Shown here one piece after another: positions 5,750 to 5,863 of a DNA stretch of 5,863 bases. How positions within the stretch are numbered: position 1 is the first letter of the stretch; each line of letters begins with the position of its first letter. Made by a program: the position numbers and the translations under genes. Below the pieces are notes generated by a model. The model worked only from the letters and a program-made list of their open reading frames with translations, had not been told where the DNA came from and searched no databases. The stretch spans positions 9,264-15,126 of the forward strand of contig PLSG01000379.1 in the NCBI GenBank assembly GCA_003164155.1, read 5' to 3'. Origin of the DNA: Parachlamydiaceae bacterium. Lineage in GTDB: Bacteria > Chlamydiota > Chlamydiia > Chlamydiales > Parachlamydiaceae.

Positions 5750-5863
5750 TTAACTTTCTACAATCGCAATAATGTCGTCGGCTTTCAAGATCACGAAATC
5801 TTGATCTTCTAAAGACACCTCTTGACCGGAATATTTTTCCATAAGGATGATTTGTCCGATCTT
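5750..5863 (-). CDS. groES: 10-kDa co-chaperonin GroES, C-terminal part (cut by window edge)
   Basis: The last 37 codons and the TAA of groES; the gene enters from beyond the right edge. The visible protein begins KIGQIILMEKYSGQEV and ends in ILKADDIIAIVES, matching the conserved GroES C-terminus (G..V....Y.G.EV......Y.I....DILA.+E). GroES caps the GroEL cage and supplies the mobile loop, which lies in the missing N-terminal part. First gene of the operon, 37 nt ahead of groEL on the same strand. Confidence 0.95.
   Translation of the reverse strand, partial: KIGQIILMEKYSGQEVSLEDQDFVILKADDIIAIVES

Overview
The window most likely comes from a chlamydia-like bacterium, probably one of the amoeba-associated 'environmental' Chlamydiae rather than Chlamydiaceae. 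GroEL carries long stretches I recognise as chlamydial (for example NPETQECILEDAYVLI and EKKDRVDDAQHATAAAV), it lies in a groES-groEL operon, and the metal-transporter cassette resembles the predicted zinc transporter of Chlamydia trachomatis (CT415-CT417, from memory). A neighbouring gene with a eukaryotic-type F-box domain fits a bacterium living inside protist hosts. Genus cannot be fixed from this sequence alone.

Layout. Positions 1-216 hold one arm of a dispersed repeat and a candidate promoter. Positions 217-2765 (+) are a compact ABC-transporter operon in the order binding protein (znuA-like), ATPase (znuC-like), permease (znuB-like); the last two overlap by ATGA. Positions 2766-3016 lie between convergent genes and are full of repeats: a large imperfect palindrome with 9-nt periodicity, then a second copy, in opposite orientation, of the repeat at the left edge. 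Positions 3017-3652 (-) encode a 211-aa F-box protein. Positions 3653-4077 contain no convincing gene: an AT-rich block (about 25% GC) upstream of the F-box gene, a possible 21-codon ORF, a strong intrinsic terminator for groEL and a long hairpin in the groEL 3' UTR. Positions 4078-5712 (-) are groEL, and 5750-5863 (-) are the 3' end of groES, cut by the window edge.

How the parts work. The left operon should import zinc, or possibly manganese, across the inner membrane: a His-rich periplasmic protein hands metal to the ZnuB-like channel, driven by the ZnuC-like ATPase. The right operon is the essential chaperonin. The F-box gene is the accessory element. It sits between two housekeeping operons, downstream of the groEL terminator and next to repeats, and is best read as a candidate secreted effector that could engage the host SKP1/cullin ubiquitin machinery. 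That role is inferred from the domain and the likely lifestyle and is not demonstrated here.
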